From Merdicola sp048393175 (GTDB lineage Bacteria > Bacillota > Clostridia > TANB77 > CAG-508), in NCBI GenBank assembly GCA_048393175.1, contig DBFJJM010000109.1, forward strand, positions 1 to 24,530: a stretch of DNA of 24,530 bases, given 5' to 3'. Below, in pieces: positions 16,136-22,198 of the stretch. The notes beneath the pieces were generated by a model. It was not told the origin of the DNA. It searched no databases and saw nothing but the letters and a program-made list of their open reading frames with translations. Positions within the stretch are counted from its first letter, which is position 1. Every line of letters starts with the position of its first letter. A program made the translations under genes and the position numbers.

Positions 16136-17422
16136 TTATTGTTTCTTTTCTAGCTTTTCAGTTCCTCCCATATAAGGTCTTAATACTTTTGGAATGACAA
16201 TACTTCCATCTGGTTGGTAATGATTTTCTAAAAGAGCAATTAACATACGTGGAGGAGCAACTACTGTGTTATTTAACGTATGAGCATAATAGTTTCCTTG
16301 TTCTGCTTTAATACGAATACCAAGTCTTCTTGCTTGAGCATCTGTTAAATTAGAACAACTTCCTACTTCAAAGTATTTTTTTTGTCTAGGACTCCATGCT
16401 TCTACATCTACGCTTTTTGCCTTTAAATCTGCTAAATCTCCACTACAGCATTCTAATGTACGTACAGGGATTTCCATACTACGGAATAGTTCTACTGTAT
16501 AAGACCACATTTTATGATACCAATCATAACTTTCTTCTGGCTCGCAGACAACTATCATTTCCTGTTTTTCGAATTGATGAATACGGTATACGCCACGTTC
16601 TTCTATTCCGTGTGCGCCCTTTTCTTTTCGAAAACAAGGAGAATAAGAAGTCATAGTATAAGGCAAATCTGATTTACTTAGAAGTTGGTCTTTGAATTTT
16701 CCAATCATAGAATGCTCGCTCGTTCCAATTAGATATAAATCTTCTCCTTCAATTTTATACATCATAGCGTCCATTTCTTCAAAGCTCATCACTCCTGTTA
16801 CAACCTCAGAACGAATCATGTAGGGAGGAATACAATACGTAAATCCCTTTTGTATCATAAAGTCTCTTGCATAAGTAAGAACAGCAGAATGAAGACGAGC
16901 CATATCTCCTAATAGATAATAAAAGCCATTTCCTGCTACTCTTCTAGCACTATCTAAATCTAGTCCACAGAGACGTTCCATAATTTGACCATGATAAGGA
17001 ATTTCATAATCTGGAACAGTTGGCTCTCCATATTTTTGTATTTCTACATTTTTGCTATCATCTTCTCCAATGGGAACAGATGAATGCATGATATTAGGAA
17101 TTTTCATCATTCTTGTCTTGATTTGCTGTGCATAATATTCTTCTTTTTTTTCATTTTCTTCTAGTTTTTCATTTATTCTTTGAACTTGCTTTTTCATTTC
17201 TTCTGCTTGCTCTTTTTTTCCTTCACGCATTAAGTTACCAATTTGATTGCTTAAGTTTTTTCGATTCATACGAAGCTCATCGCCTTGTTTCATCATTTGG
17301 CGATTTTCTTTATCTAACTGAGTTACTTCATCTACTAAAGGTAGTTTCTGGTCTTGAAATTTCTTTTTTATATTTTCTTTTACTAGTTCTGGATTTTCTC
17401 TTATTAGTTTTATATCAATCAT
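16136..17422 (-). CDS. serS: Seryl-tRNA synthetase, divergent type
   Basis: SerS charges tRNA-Ser with serine. The protein has 428 aa: an N-terminal antiparallel coiled-coil arm (about 30-110) that grips the tRNA long arm, then the class II core. Motif 2 is CFRKEKGAHGIEERGVYRIHQF and motif 3 contains PPRMLIALLEN. The usual bacterial motifs read about CFRSEAGAAGRDTRG and GSGLAVGRTLVAVLEN; here they are GTSEHSM, GAHGIEERG and LNNTVVAPPRML. To my recollection this is closer to archaeal-type SerS, so transfer or an old subfamily is possible. AAGGAGGAG precedes the ATG. The serine T-box 5' of the operon supports the assignment. Confidence 0.93.
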   Translation of the reverse strand: MIDIKLIRENPELVKENIKKKFQDQKLPLVDEVTQLDKENRQMMKQGDELRMNRKNLSNQIGNLMREGKKEQAEEMKKQVQRINEKLEENEKKEEYYAQQIKTRMMKIPNIMHSSVPIGEDDSKNVEIQKYGEPTVPDYEIPYHGQIMERLCGLDLDSARRVAGNGFYYLLGDMARLHSAVLTYARDFMIQKGFTYCIPPYMIRSEVVTGVMSFEEMDAMMYKIEGEDLYLIGTSEHSMIGKFKDQLLSKSDLPYTMTSYSPCFRKEKGAHGIEERGVYRIHQFEKQEMIVVCEPEESYDWYHKMWSYTVELFRSMEIPVRTLECCSGDLADLKAKSVDVEAWSPRQKKYFEVGSCSNLTDAQARRLGIRIKAEQGNYYAHTLNNTVVAPPRMLIALLENHYQPDGSIVIPKVLRPYMGGTEKLEKKQ

Positions 17423-17477
17423 ATTTGCTTCTCCTCCTTAAAGACTCATTTTGTGTAATCTTTTTCGATATCAGATA

Positions 17478-17702
17478 CTAATTCGAAACGATGTTTTTGA
17501 CCTGTTTATTATCTGGTCTTTCTGGAATTTCTTCTAAAAACATGCTTAATGGTCTTATCCAAATATTCGTATCTTCTCTATCATATAAAGATTTATAGAT
17601 AACCAAAGTTTCCTCTGTCTCAGAACTTTTTCCTATGTTTTCTACAAAATAGTAATTTCCTTTAAAGTGACGATACACTCTTCCAATTTTAATATGTTCC
17701 AT
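17478..17702 (-). CDS. DUF1653 family small protein
   Basis: This is a 74-aa DUF1653 protein: GRVYRHFKGNYYFVENIGKSSETEETLVIYKSL near the start, then WIRPLSMFLEEI. The family folds as a small beta-barrel and its function is unknown. The ATG at 17702 follows AAAGGG nine bases upstream; an in-frame TTG at 17711 abuts that site and was rejected. It is the first gene after the T-box leader and lies 55 bp before serS. Its place inside a serine-responsive operon is the main clue to its job. Confidence 0.87.
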   Translation of the reverse strand: MEHIKIGRVYRHFKGNYYFVENIGKSSETEETLVIYKSLYDREDTNIWIRPLSMFLEEIPERPDNKQVKNIVSN

Positions 17703-17734
17703 TTTTACCAACCCTTTCTTTTTTTAATATATAC

Positions 17735-17768
17735 AAAAAACGTCCTTATATACAAAAATATAAGGACG
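17735..17768 (-). terminator. T-box-controlled terminator
   Basis: CGTCCTTATAT (17768-17758 on the minus strand) pairs with ATATAAGGACG (17751-17741), followed by six T. Its 5' arm is shared with the antiterminator. Confidence 0.9.
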
Positions 17769-17960
17769 AAATAGTATCCGCGGTGCCACCTTAAGTTATT
17801 GACCAAATATCAATACACTCATTTGTTACGGTAACTAGGTAACAACTAGTCTGTTTTCACAGAAAGCTCGAAGAGGAGATTCTTAACTTTCTTTTTCCGT
17901 TATTTTCACCAACCATAACTTCTCTTTCTCAAAGTAAGGTAATACTAGTCTCTTGTCAAT
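17735..17960 (-). ncRNA. T-box leader, predicted serine-responsive, controlling DUF1653-serS-engB
   Basis: The T-box sequence AAGGTGGCACCGCGG lies at 17792-17778 (minus strand). Upstream, Stem I has a base helix (AAGAG at 17954-17950 with CUCUU at 17875-17871), an AG-rich bulge and a typical distal loop GTTGGTGAAA between GTTAT and ATAAC. The 3' side of the specifier loop reads GAA-UCU (17879-17877), a Ser codon; UCC overlaps it. Hairpins follow (TTGTTAC/GTAACAA, TATTGA/TCAATA). TAAGG before the T-box can pair with CCTTA at 17765-17761 as antiterminator. It thereby excludes the terminator at 17735-17768. Uncharged tRNA-Ser would switch on the operon. Confidence 0.92.
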
Positions 17961-17966
17961 GCTTAT

Positions 17967-17995
17967 GTTATATTATTTTACATAGTTTATCATAA
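17967..17995 (-). promoter_or_regulatory. Promoter for the T-box operon
   Basis: On the minus strand, TTATGA (17995-17990), a 17-bp spacer and TATAAC (17972-17967). It abuts the T-tract of the upstream gene's terminator. The match is modest. Confidence 0.45.
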
Positions 17996-18007
17996 AAAAA
18001 AGAAAAA

Positions 18008-18046
18008 GGCAAGAGACCAAAACAAAAATTGTTCTAGTCTCTTGCC
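18008..18046 (-). terminator. Terminator of the 96-aa gene
   Basis: GGCAAGAGAC (18046-18037 region) pairs with GTCTCTTGCC (18017-18008) on the minus strand, with a small AACAA/TTGTT helix in the loop. A long T-rich tail follows at 18007-17994. Confidence 0.85.
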
Positions 18047-18067
18047 CTTGCTCATCAGAGTTTTATA

Positions 18068-18358
18068 CTACTTACATAACCGGTAGACTAATCCCTCATC
18101 TTTCTCTTTACTATTAAACTGGTAGCCAAACCGTCCATTTAAAGCTTGCAAAAGAAAGGGGAGTAAGATAGCTGAAATGCTACTGTTATTGGCCCGCATT
18201 AAAAGGATGTCACACGTTTCGGTGTATTCGACACGGATGATTCCAAATAAGTCAGGGTGTTGCTTAATTAGGGAACAAAGAAGCCCTCGAAACTGACTTC
18301 TCCTATTATCTGGGACACCTTCAAACAGGACCCACCGATATTGCTTCGCTTTTGACAT
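18068..18358 (-). CDS. Unknown 96-aa protein
   Basis: I do not recognise this protein. It starts at ATG 18358 with GAGGAGG just upstream; the longer open frame to 18493 has no ribosome binding site and would cross the promoter. The order reads strand (YRWVLFEG), helix (RRSQFRGLLCSLIKQ), strand (GIIRVEYTETCDILLMR), helix (SISAILLPFLLQAL), strand (GRFGYQF). That is a small alpha/beta sandwich with no signal peptide or membrane segment. It shares the pattern F-x-G-[LV]-x-D-x-[QR]-R with the 103-aa neighbour upstream. It has its own promoter, a palindromic operator candidate and its own terminator, so it is an autonomous unit. Confidence 0.75.
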   Translation of the reverse strand: MSKAKQYRWVLFEGVPDNRRSQFRGLLCSLIKQHPDLFGIIRVEYTETCDILLMRANNSSISAILLPFLLQALNGRFGYQFNSKEKDEGLVYRLCK

Positions 18359-18389
18359 ATAAATCCTCCTCTGATATAAATAAACAACA

Positions 18390-18405
18390 AAACACATATG
18401 TGTTT
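18390..18405. promoter_or_regulatory. Perfect 16-bp palindrome, operator candidate for the 96-aa gene
   Basis: AAACACATATGTGTTT is a perfect inverted repeat lying 7 bp downstream of the -10. It would cover the start of transcription. The regulator is unknown. Confidence 0.65.
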
Positions 18406-18412
18406 CTATTTC

Positions 18413-18441
18413 ATTATAGCATGTTGCTGAAAAAAGAACAA
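18413..18441 (-). promoter_or_regulatory. Promoter for the 96-aa gene
   Basis: On the minus strand, TTGTTC (18441-18436), a 17-bp spacer and a perfect TATAAT (18418-18413). Confidence 0.7.
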
Positions 18442-18449
18442 TAAAAAAA

Positions 18450-18490
18450 CCAGAAGAAAAAAGCGATAAAATATTGCTTTTTTCTTCTGG
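18450..18490 (-). terminator. Terminator of the 103-aa gene
   Basis: A perfect 15-bp stem (18490-18476 with 18464-18450) around an 11-nt loop, followed on the minus strand by seven T (18449-18443). Confidence 0.9.
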
Positions 18491-18512
18491 CATAACGAGT
18501 GAGTAAAATCAT

Positions 18513-18824
18513 TTAGACCTCAAATACTATATATGGGTCTATTCCAGCTTGGTTGGATGCCATTTTATAAGGCTTAAACAGTAGCTTTTTACCGCTTTTC
18601 TTGCATTGTGCTTCTATCTCTAATGTAAGAGAAGCGGTTGTCCCAAAAGGAATTGGTCTTTTATCTTTTGATGCAATAAAAATAATGCTATTGTGCTCAG
18701 AAACAATTAGATTGGAAAATAATGATTTTTGCAAAAGACAATTTAATTTTCTGACAAGAAAAATCCGCTGAAAATCGGTCAAACCAACAAATTGTAATTG
18801 AGAATACTGGAAAAGTTTTTTCAT
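18513..18824 (-). CDS. Unknown 103-aa protein, possible distant paralogue of the 96-aa neighbour
   Basis: I do not recognise this protein. The ATG at 18824 has AGAGGAG upstream; the frame is open to 18938 but the upstream part overlaps the promoter and lexA's -35. Its order is strand (QLQFVGLTD), helix (FQRIFLVRKLNCLLQ), strand (NLIVSEHNSIIFIASK), strand (TTASLTLEIEAQC), strand (KKLLFKPY), with a basic C-terminal half. FVGLTDFQR aligns with FEGVPDNRR of the downstream gene. No membrane segment. It is divergent from lexA and has its own promoter, palindrome and terminator. Confidence 0.75.
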   Translation of the reverse strand: MKKLFQYSQLQFVGLTDFQRIFLVRKLNCLLQKSLFSNLIVSEHNSIIFIASKDKRPIPFGTTASLTLEIEAQCKKSGKKLLFKPYKMASNQAGIDPYIVFEV

Positions 18825-18843
18825 AATTTGCACTCCTCTATAA

Positions 18844-18855
18844 TCGTAATTACGA
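18844..18855. promoter_or_regulatory. Perfect 12-bp palindrome, operator candidate for the 103-aa gene
   Basis: TCGTAATTACGA lies 10 bp downstream of the -10 of this gene, the same geometry as the palindrome before the 96-aa gene. The sequence differs, so the regulator may differ. Confidence 0.55.
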
Positions 18856-18865
18856 ATGGAAAAAT

Positions 18866-18894
18866 AGTATATCACTAAAAGGGAAAAAAAGCAA
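18866..18894 (-). promoter_or_regulatory. Promoter for the 103-aa gene
   Basis: On the minus strand, TTGCTT (18894-18889), a 17-bp spacer and TATACT (18871-18866). Confidence 0.6.
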
Positions 18895-18922
18895 GAAAAA
18901 AGAAAATGAAAAAACACGAAAT

Positions 18923-18939
18923 TTTGTTTGACAAACAAA
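18923..18939. promoter_or_regulatory. 17-bp palindrome over the lexA -35, operator candidate
   Basis: TTTGTTTG-A-CAAACAAA is an 8-1-8 perfect inverted repeat. It contains the whole TTGACA -35 hexamer of lexA, so a bound protein would block RNA polymerase. It does not match the GAAC-N4-GTTC SOS box. Confidence 0.65.
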
Positions 18940-18956
18940 TTCTTTTATGATACGAT
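18928..18956 (+). promoter_or_regulatory. lexA promoter
   Basis: A perfect TTGACA (18928-18933), a 17-bp spacer and TACGAT (18951-18956). Confidence 0.75.
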
Positions 18957-18987
18957 AGGAAAAAATAATAATAGGGGCGTGATTGAT

Positions 18988-19638
18988 TTGAAAAAAGATT
19001 TGAGTGATTTAAATAAAAGAGAAAAAGCGATACTAACTTTCATTGAAAAACAGTTAACTATTTTTGGGTATCCTCCTTCTGTTCGTGAAATAGGAAAAGC
19101 AGTGGGATTAAGCTCTACTGCAACAGTACATAGCTATTTATCTCGTCTAGAGGAAAAAGGATATATCCGAAAAGAATCCCAAAAAGGAAGAACATTACGA
19201 TTAATTAAGGGAACAGGAAGTAGTAAAAAGGAAAATGAAGCAAAAGAATTCTATAGTGGAAAAGAAATGGTAGAAGTTCCTGTCATTGGTAAAATAACAG
19301 CAGGTGCTCCTATTTTAGCAGTAGAAAATATTACGGATACATTTCCTATTCCAATTGATTTTGTAGGAAATAGTGAAAGTTTTATGCTTACTGTTCGAGG
19401 AGAAAGTATGATAGAAGCTGGTATCTTAGATGGAGATTACATTTTAGTAAAAAAGCAAGAAAGTGCAACGAATGGAGAAATTGTAGTAGCACTTATCGAA
19501 GATGAAGCAACGGTTAAAACTTTTTATAAAGAAGAAGGACATATTCGTTTGCAACCAGAAAATAGCACGATGGACCCAATTATTGTACCAGATTGTAAAA
19601 TCTTAGGTAAAGTAGCGGGAGTATTTAGAAAGATGTAG
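18988..19638 (+). CDS. lexA: SOS repressor LexA
   Basis: LexA represses DNA-damage genes and is inactivated by RecA-stimulated self-cleavage. The 216-aa protein has an N-terminal winged helix (about 1-70, with PPSVREIGKAVGLSSTATVH as the recognition part) and a C-terminal peptidase. The scissile Ala-Gly is A105-G106 (KITAGAP), the nucleophile is S140 (RGESM) and the base is K177 (ATVKTF). All are intact. The start is TTG at 18988 with AGGGG ten bases upstream; a GTG at 18979 lies too close to that site, and the longer open frame to 18928 crosses the promoter. The divergent 103-aa gene may share control with it. Confidence 0.95.
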   Translation: MKKDLSDLNKREKAILTFIEKQLTIFGYPPSVREIGKAVGLSSTATVHSYLSRLEEKGYIRKESQKGRTLRLIKGTGSSKKENEAKEFYSGKEMVEVPVIGKITAGAPILAVENITDTFPIPIDFVGNSESFMLTVRGESMIEAGILDGDYILVKKQESATNGEIVVALIEDEATVKTFYKEEGHIRLQPENSTMDPIIVPDCKILGKVAGVFRKM

Positions 19639-19639
19639 T

Positions 19640-19668
19640 AAAAACCTAGATTCATTTCTAGGTTTTTT
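19640..19668 (+). terminator. Terminator of lexA
   Basis: AAAAACCTAGA (19640-19650) pairs with TCTAGGTTTTT (19657-19667) around a 6-nt loop, with six T in and after the stem. It starts directly after the stop codon. Confidence 0.9.
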
Positions 19669-19724
19669 CTTTACAAAGAAGAGAAAAAAAGATAGAATAA
19701 AAATTGTAATTGAGAACTAAAACG

Positions 19725-19758
19725 AATGCCTGAGGCGGAGAAATTTGTCTCAGGCATT
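19725..19758. other. Strong orphan hairpin between lexA and the response-regulator gene
   Basis: AATGCCTGAG (19725-19734) pairs perfectly with CTCAGGCATT (19749-19758) around a 14-nt purine-rich loop. It is GC-richer than its surroundings. No T-tract follows, so it is not an obvious terminator, and lexA already has one. It could be a small RNA, a processing signal or a protein-binding site. Confidence 0.5.
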
Positions 19759-19781
19759 TGTGTTATATAGAGTGACAAAAT

Positions 19782-19815
19782 AGTCATTTCTAAATGACTG
19801 TATTTGAGGTATAAT
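19782..19815 (+). promoter_or_regulatory. Response-regulator operon promoter with inverted repeat over the -35
   Basis: AGTCATTT and AAATGACT form an 18-bp inverted repeat with a 2-bp centre (19782-19799). A perfect TATAAT follows at 19810-19815. The -35 position (TTTCTA, 19787-19792) is poor and lies inside the repeat, so activation by the encoded regulator is plausible. Confidence 0.55.
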
Positions 19816-19847
19816 AAAAAAAAGTGCAGAAAGGAGGGATTCATTTT

Positions 19848-20525
19848 ATGAGATTATTAATCGTCGAAGACAATGAAACGATTTTAAAAGGATTAGAATA
19901 TTCTTTAAGAGCAGAAGGGTTTGAAGTAACTTCTAAAATGAATTTAATAACGGCAAAACAACAACTTCTTGAATCTTCTTATGATTTAATTTTGTTAGAT
20001 ATTACTCTTCCAGATGGAGATGGATTTGAGCTATGTCAATATATTAAGGAAAAAACAGATATTCCTGTTATCTTTTTAACAGCAAGAGATGAAGAGACCA
20101 ATATTGTACTAGGGTTAGATATGGGGGCAGATGATTATGTAACCAAACCGTTTCGTATTCGAGAACTAATTTCTAGAATTCATACGGTTCTTAGAAGATA
20201 TCAAAAAGGAGAAGAGAAAGGAAACTTGATTCGTATTCAAAATATTACCATTGATGTCTCCAAAGCACAAGTATTAAAAGACGGAAAAGAAATCATTTTT
20301 ACAGCATTGGAATACAAAATTTTACTAATGCTGTTTAGTAATCCGAATCGTATTATTACAAGAGAGCAGATTTTAGAAAAAATATGGGATATTGCTGGAA
20401 ATTTTGTTAATGATAATACTCTTACTGTATATATTAAAAGAATTCGAGAAAAATTAGGAGATAATATGACAGAGCCACATATGATTAAAACAATACGAGG
20501 AATGGGTTATAAAGTGGAGGGATAA
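19848..20525 (+). CDS. OmpR-family response regulator
   Basis: This is a 225-aa two-component response regulator. The receiver domain (about 1-118) has the acidic pair VEDNE, the phosphorylated D51 (LLDITLPDGDG) and K100 (TKPF). The OmpR winged-helix DNA-binding domain follows (about 130-223; FTALEYKILLMLF and LTVYIKRIREKLG). The start was set at ATG 19848 because AAGGAGGG lies nine bases upstream; the frame extends to 19824 but that part contains the ribosome binding site. The kinase gene starts 1 bp after its stop, so they are cotranscribed partners. The inverted repeat at its promoter suggests autoregulation. The target genes are unknown. Confidence 0.95.
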   Translation: MRLLIVEDNETILKGLEYSLRAEGFEVTSKMNLITAKQQLLESSYDLILLDITLPDGDGFELCQYIKEKTDIPVIFLTARDEETNIVLGLDMGADDYVTKPFRIRELISRIHTVLRRYQKGEEKGNLIRIQNITIDVSKAQVLKDGKEIIFTALEYKILLMLFSNPNRIITREQILEKIWDIAGNFVNDNTLTVYIKRIREKLGDNMTEPHMIKTIRGMGYKVEG

Positions 20526-20526
20526 T

Positions 20527-21765
20527 ATGAGTTTATTAAGAAAGGATAATATAAAAGGAACGATTGTGGTTAGTATGATAGCTATTCTCATTATGGTGGT
20601 CATAATAGGATGTATATCCTATACACAATATAAACAAAACTATTATCAAATGAACCGAGAAATAGCAGGAACTTTAGGAAAACTGATAGAGTTATATCCA
20701 GAAGAAGAAACAAAGATTGTAAAAATTTTAAATCAAGTAGAACAAGCAGATATAGAAAAGGGAATTGAAGTATTAGAAAAGTATGGATGGGATGAGAAAG
20801 AAAATATATACTTTAAAAGTTTAGAAAATCTATTACATGAAAATCTAATGTTAAATGTTTTTGCAATAGCCATACTAGGTATCATCTTATTAGCTATTTT
20901 CTTAACCTATCTTGTGATAAAAGATAAAAAAATAGAAGAAATTACAAAATATATAAAAAGAATACAGAAGAAAGATTATTCTTTAAAAATAAAAGATAAT
21001 ACAGAAGGAGAACTAAGTGATTTAAGAAATGAACTTTATAAAATTACGGTTATGCTAAAAGAACAAGCAGAGCAGCTAAGCAAAGATAAAAAGCAATTGG
21101 AAAATTCTATTTCCGATATTTCGCATCAATTAAAAACACCACTTACATCGATTTCAGTAATGATTGACATTTTAAAAGATAATCCCAATGTTCCAGAAGA
21201 AAAAAAGCAAGAATTTTTATTCGAAGTAGCAAGACAATTAGAATGGATTAATTGGCTTGTCATTTCACTTTTAAAGTTATCTAAATTAGATGCAGGAACC
21301 ATACAGCTGAAACAAGAAAAAGTATCGGTCAAACAACTTTTAACAGAGGTAGTAAAAAATTTAAGTATTCCAATTGAAATTAAAAATCAAACCATTACAA
21401 TGAACGGAAAAGAAGACGTTTACTTTACGGGGGACTATGAATGGTCTTTAGAAGCAATCTTAAATGTTGTCAAAAATTGCTTAGAACATACCCAAGAAGG
21501 AAAGAATGTGGAAATTTCTTTTATCGAAAACTCTTTATACACAGAAATTGTGATAAAAGATGAGGGAGTAGGAATTGACCAAAAAGATTTACCTCATATC
21601 TTTGAGCGATTCTATAAAGGGAAAAATTCTAGTAAAGATAGCATTGGAATTGGACTTGCCTTAGCACAAAGTATTATTCAAAAACAAGGAGGAGATATTT
21701 CGGTTAAATCAGAGCTAGAGAAAGGAAGCACTTTTACCATTCAATTTTTTAAAGGAGTAATATAG
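20527..21765 (+). CDS. Sensor histidine kinase, partner of the OmpR-type regulator
   Basis: This is a 412-aa membrane histidine kinase. It has two membrane segments (about 10-33 and 112-133) flanking a short extracytoplasmic domain of about 75 residues with no recognised fold. A linker region of HAMP-like length follows, then HisKA with the phospho-acceptor H200 (SDISHQLKTPLTS) and an HATPase domain with N317 (NCLEHTQEG), DEGVGID, the F-box HIFERFYKG and IGIGLAL. All boxes are intact. The HQLKTPLTS form resembles the kinases of small-loop envelope-stress and antibiotic sensing systems, but the signal is not identifiable. GGAGG precedes the ATG. A 97-aa gene follows after about 50 bp. Confidence 0.94.
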   Translation: MSLLRKDNIKGTIVVSMIAILIMVVIIGCISYTQYKQNYYQMNREIAGTLGKLIELYPEEETKIVKILNQVEQADIEKGIEVLEKYGWDEKENIYFKSLENLLHENLMLNVFAIAILGIILLAIFLTYLVIKDKKIEEITKYIKRIQKKDYSLKIKDNTEGELSDLRNELYKITVMLKEQAEQLSKDKKQLENSISDISHQLKTPLTSISVMIDILKDNPNVPEEKKQEFLFEVARQLEWINWLVISLLKLSKLDAGTIQLKQEKVSVKQLLTEVVKNLSIPIEIKNQTITMNGKEDVYFTGDYEWSLEAILNVVKNCLEHTQEGKNVEISFIENSLYTEIVIKDEGVGIDQKDLPHIFERFYKGKNSSKDSIGIGLALAQSIIQKQGGDISVKSELEKGSTFTIQFFKGVI

Positions 21766-21814
21766 GAACAAATAAGAAAAAGTGGCATATATTACAAGAA
21801 GGAGGATTTTAAAT

Positions 21815-22108
21815 ATGGATGGTAAATATATGACAGTTATTTCTAGTCCCATTGGAGAGATAAAAGGTAGTCTTACCTTAAAGACCAATGGCACAAATCT
21901 AAGTGGACAGATAGAAGCATTAGGAATGAAAAATAGCTTTACAAATGGGTATGTTAATAACAATCGTTGCAAATTTTCTGGTAAGATACAAACACCAATG
22001 GGAAATATTACTTATGAAGCACAAGGCGTTTTAAATGGAACCGAAATGATAATAGTAGCAAATACCAATATGGGAAAATTCGAATTTAAGGGGAAGAAAA
22101 TGATGTAA
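21815..22108 (+). CDS. Unknown 97-aa beta-rich protein downstream of the kinase
   Basis: I do not recognise a named family. The 97-aa protein is almost entirely alternating polar and hydrophobic strands with Gly/Asn turns: MTVISSPIGEIKGSLTLKT, FSGKIQTPMGNITYEAQGVL and the end MGKFEFKGKK. This reads as a small beta-barrel or sandwich. PIGEIKGSL and PMGNITYEA suggest an internal duplication. There is no signal peptide or membrane segment. The ATG at 21815 has AAGGAGG nine bases upstream; the in-frame ATG at 21782 has none. It lies 50 bp after the kinase with a terminator behind it, so it is probably the third gene of the operon. Confidence 0.75.
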   Translation: MDGKYMTVISSPIGEIKGSLTLKTNGTNLSGQIEALGMKNSFTNGYVNNNRCKFSGKIQTPMGNITYEAQGVLNGTEMIIVANTNMGKFEFKGKKMM

Positions 22109-22149
22109 AAAAAATGGGATGATGAATTTAGTTCATTATCCCATTTTTT
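22109..22149. terminator. Bidirectional terminator between the two-component operon and the LemA operon
   Basis: An 18-bp stem (22109-22126 with 22132-22149, one G-U) around TTTAG, with A- and T-tracts on both sides. A smaller hairpin GGTAA/TTACC follows at 22171-22183 in the 50 bp before the DUF3137 stop. Confidence 0.9.
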
Positions 22150-22198
22150 CATGTTTTGTATTTTAATTTTGGTAAGATTTACCTTTTATTGTAGTTAA

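Noticed and set aside
16396..16656. 86-aa frame on the plus strand
   Set aside because: It lies antisense inside the well-supported serS core and has no ribosome binding site.
17128..17481. 117-aa hydrophobic reading frame on the plus strand
   Set aside because: It is antisense to the serS coiled-coil region, whose Lys/Glu codons read as Leu/Phe; there is no ribosome binding site or promoter.
18359..18493. N-terminal extension of the 96-aa protein
   Set aside because: It would cover the palindrome, promoter and neighbouring terminator, while GAGGAGG marks the ATG at 18358.
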